DNA of 64,000 bases from Burhinus oedicnemus. Taxonomy: Eukaryota; Chordata; Aves; Charadriiformes; Burhinidae. The stretch's first letter is position 1. Every line of letters begins with the position of its first letter. Of this stretch, positions 63,407 through 64,000 are shown in pieces. Below the pieces are notes generated by a model. The model was not told the origin of the DNA, did no database searches, and worked only from the letters and a program-made list of their open reading frames with translations. The translations under genes were made by a program, and so were the position numbers. The stretch is taken from positions 1,015,835-1,079,834 of the forward strand of contig VFFE01006594.1 of assembly GCA_008921705.1 (NCBI GenBank). Reading direction: 5' to 3'.

Positions 63407-64000
63407 GTTGCGGGATGGAAATATCAGACACAGTTATGATTTAGCAGCAATTTGGTTTATTTGTGATTTGAGGCAGATCAAGAGATTGAGTTCTAACAGT
63501 GCTTAATCATTAACTGAGTTAAAAGTTTGCAAAGTGATTTAACTAAATAAATGAACAGCGACTTGATTACAGATTCGAAGATGGCAAGATTCACACTAAC
63601 TTACTATAAGGTATCCCAAACCAGTAGAAATATACAGATTCCAGATTAAAATATATATACGTATAAACAAAGCATATGAGTGCGCACACACACAACTTAT
63701 TGAATCAGTGGATATCCCTTTAACCCCTACACGTGCACGGAAAATAGAAGAACATCCACATCCATAAAGCTAAAGCACACAAACATATAAATGAAGAGGT
63801 GGATGAAACGAGAGAGACCGGTCTATAGTTAAAATTCCCGTTTTGATTTAGAGCAAATACTCACATATAGCGGCATCCCTCAACGGGCGATTGTTGAGGC
63901 TCGAGTTATAGAGAAGGTCGCTCGCCCTGGTCTTGTTGTAGTCGCGCAGTTTTTACCTGACAGGGGAGGTCCTGGCCACAGCCCGCTGCGATCCAGAAGC
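63407..64000 (-). mobile_element. Putative retroviral-type LTR (partial, runs off the window)
   Basis: Read on the minus strand, the block ends in CCATCCCGCAACA at about 63409, preceded some 50 bases earlier by AATAAA (complement of 63458-63463). This is the usual arrangement of a polyadenylation signal and U5 end in an LTR. The window-edge part (63820-64000) is unusually CpG-rich for this intergenic region. The far LTR boundary lies outside the window, so TG start, target-site duplication and any internal sequence cannot be seen. It could be a solo LTR or part of a provirus, or the CpG-rich part could be an unrelated promoter. Confidence 0.45.

Overview
The window is vertebrate nuclear DNA, almost certainly from a bird. 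It carries many fragments of CR1 non-LTR retrotransposons and no Alu or L1 sequence that I recognise. The only protein-coding host gene I can support is a complete, spliced, plus-strand TMEM65 (transmembrane protein 65). The CR1 content alone would also fit a turtle or crocodilian; short introns and sparse repeats favour a bird.

Layout. Positions 1-430 are upstream flank with no recognised feature. About 440-1520 is a CpG island that holds the promoter, an unusual 96-bp near-perfect palindrome (585-680) and exon 1. TMEM65 has seven coding exons: 963-1311, 24275-24319, 26296-26363, 27675-27729, 28943-28985, 30003-30108 and 31617-31712. They total 762 nt and encode 253 residues plus a stop. All junctions keep the frame, and intron 4 uses a GC-AG splice pair. 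Intron 1 (about 23 kb) holds a candidate, apparently undescribed, in-frame cassette exon (4397-4633), an AT-rich microsatellite, a sequencing gap bounded by poly-C and poly-G (12323-12379), and a young-looking CR1 with a 311-codon open RT frame. A 3' UTR follows the stop codon, with polyadenylation hexamers near 32.9, 34.55 and 35.52 kb.

From about 35.6 kb to the end I see no host gene. The region is intergenic, with CR1 copies in both orientations. These are a 3.2-kb minus-strand copy (39.37-42.57 kb) that keeps parts of the ORF1 esterase, endonuclease and reverse transcriptase; a plus-strand degenerate copy (48.45-49.50 kb); a short copy with an open frame and intact 3' tail (51.1-51.56 kb); an old remnant (55.5-55.8 kb); a minus-strand copy with a mutated RT catalytic motif (58.82-60.17 kb); and a 3' end fragment (62.72-62.96 kb). 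The last 600 bases look like part of a minus-strand LTR of an endogenous retrovirus running off the window edge.

TMEM65 is a mitochondrial inner-membrane protein reported to be needed for sodium-dependent mitochondrial calcium efflux. It has also been described at cardiac intercalated discs. The most notable sequence-level observations are the promoter palindrome, the in-frame cassette exon candidate, the GC-AG intron and the homopolymer-flanked gap. I found no operon, CRISPR array, tRNA or rRNA gene.
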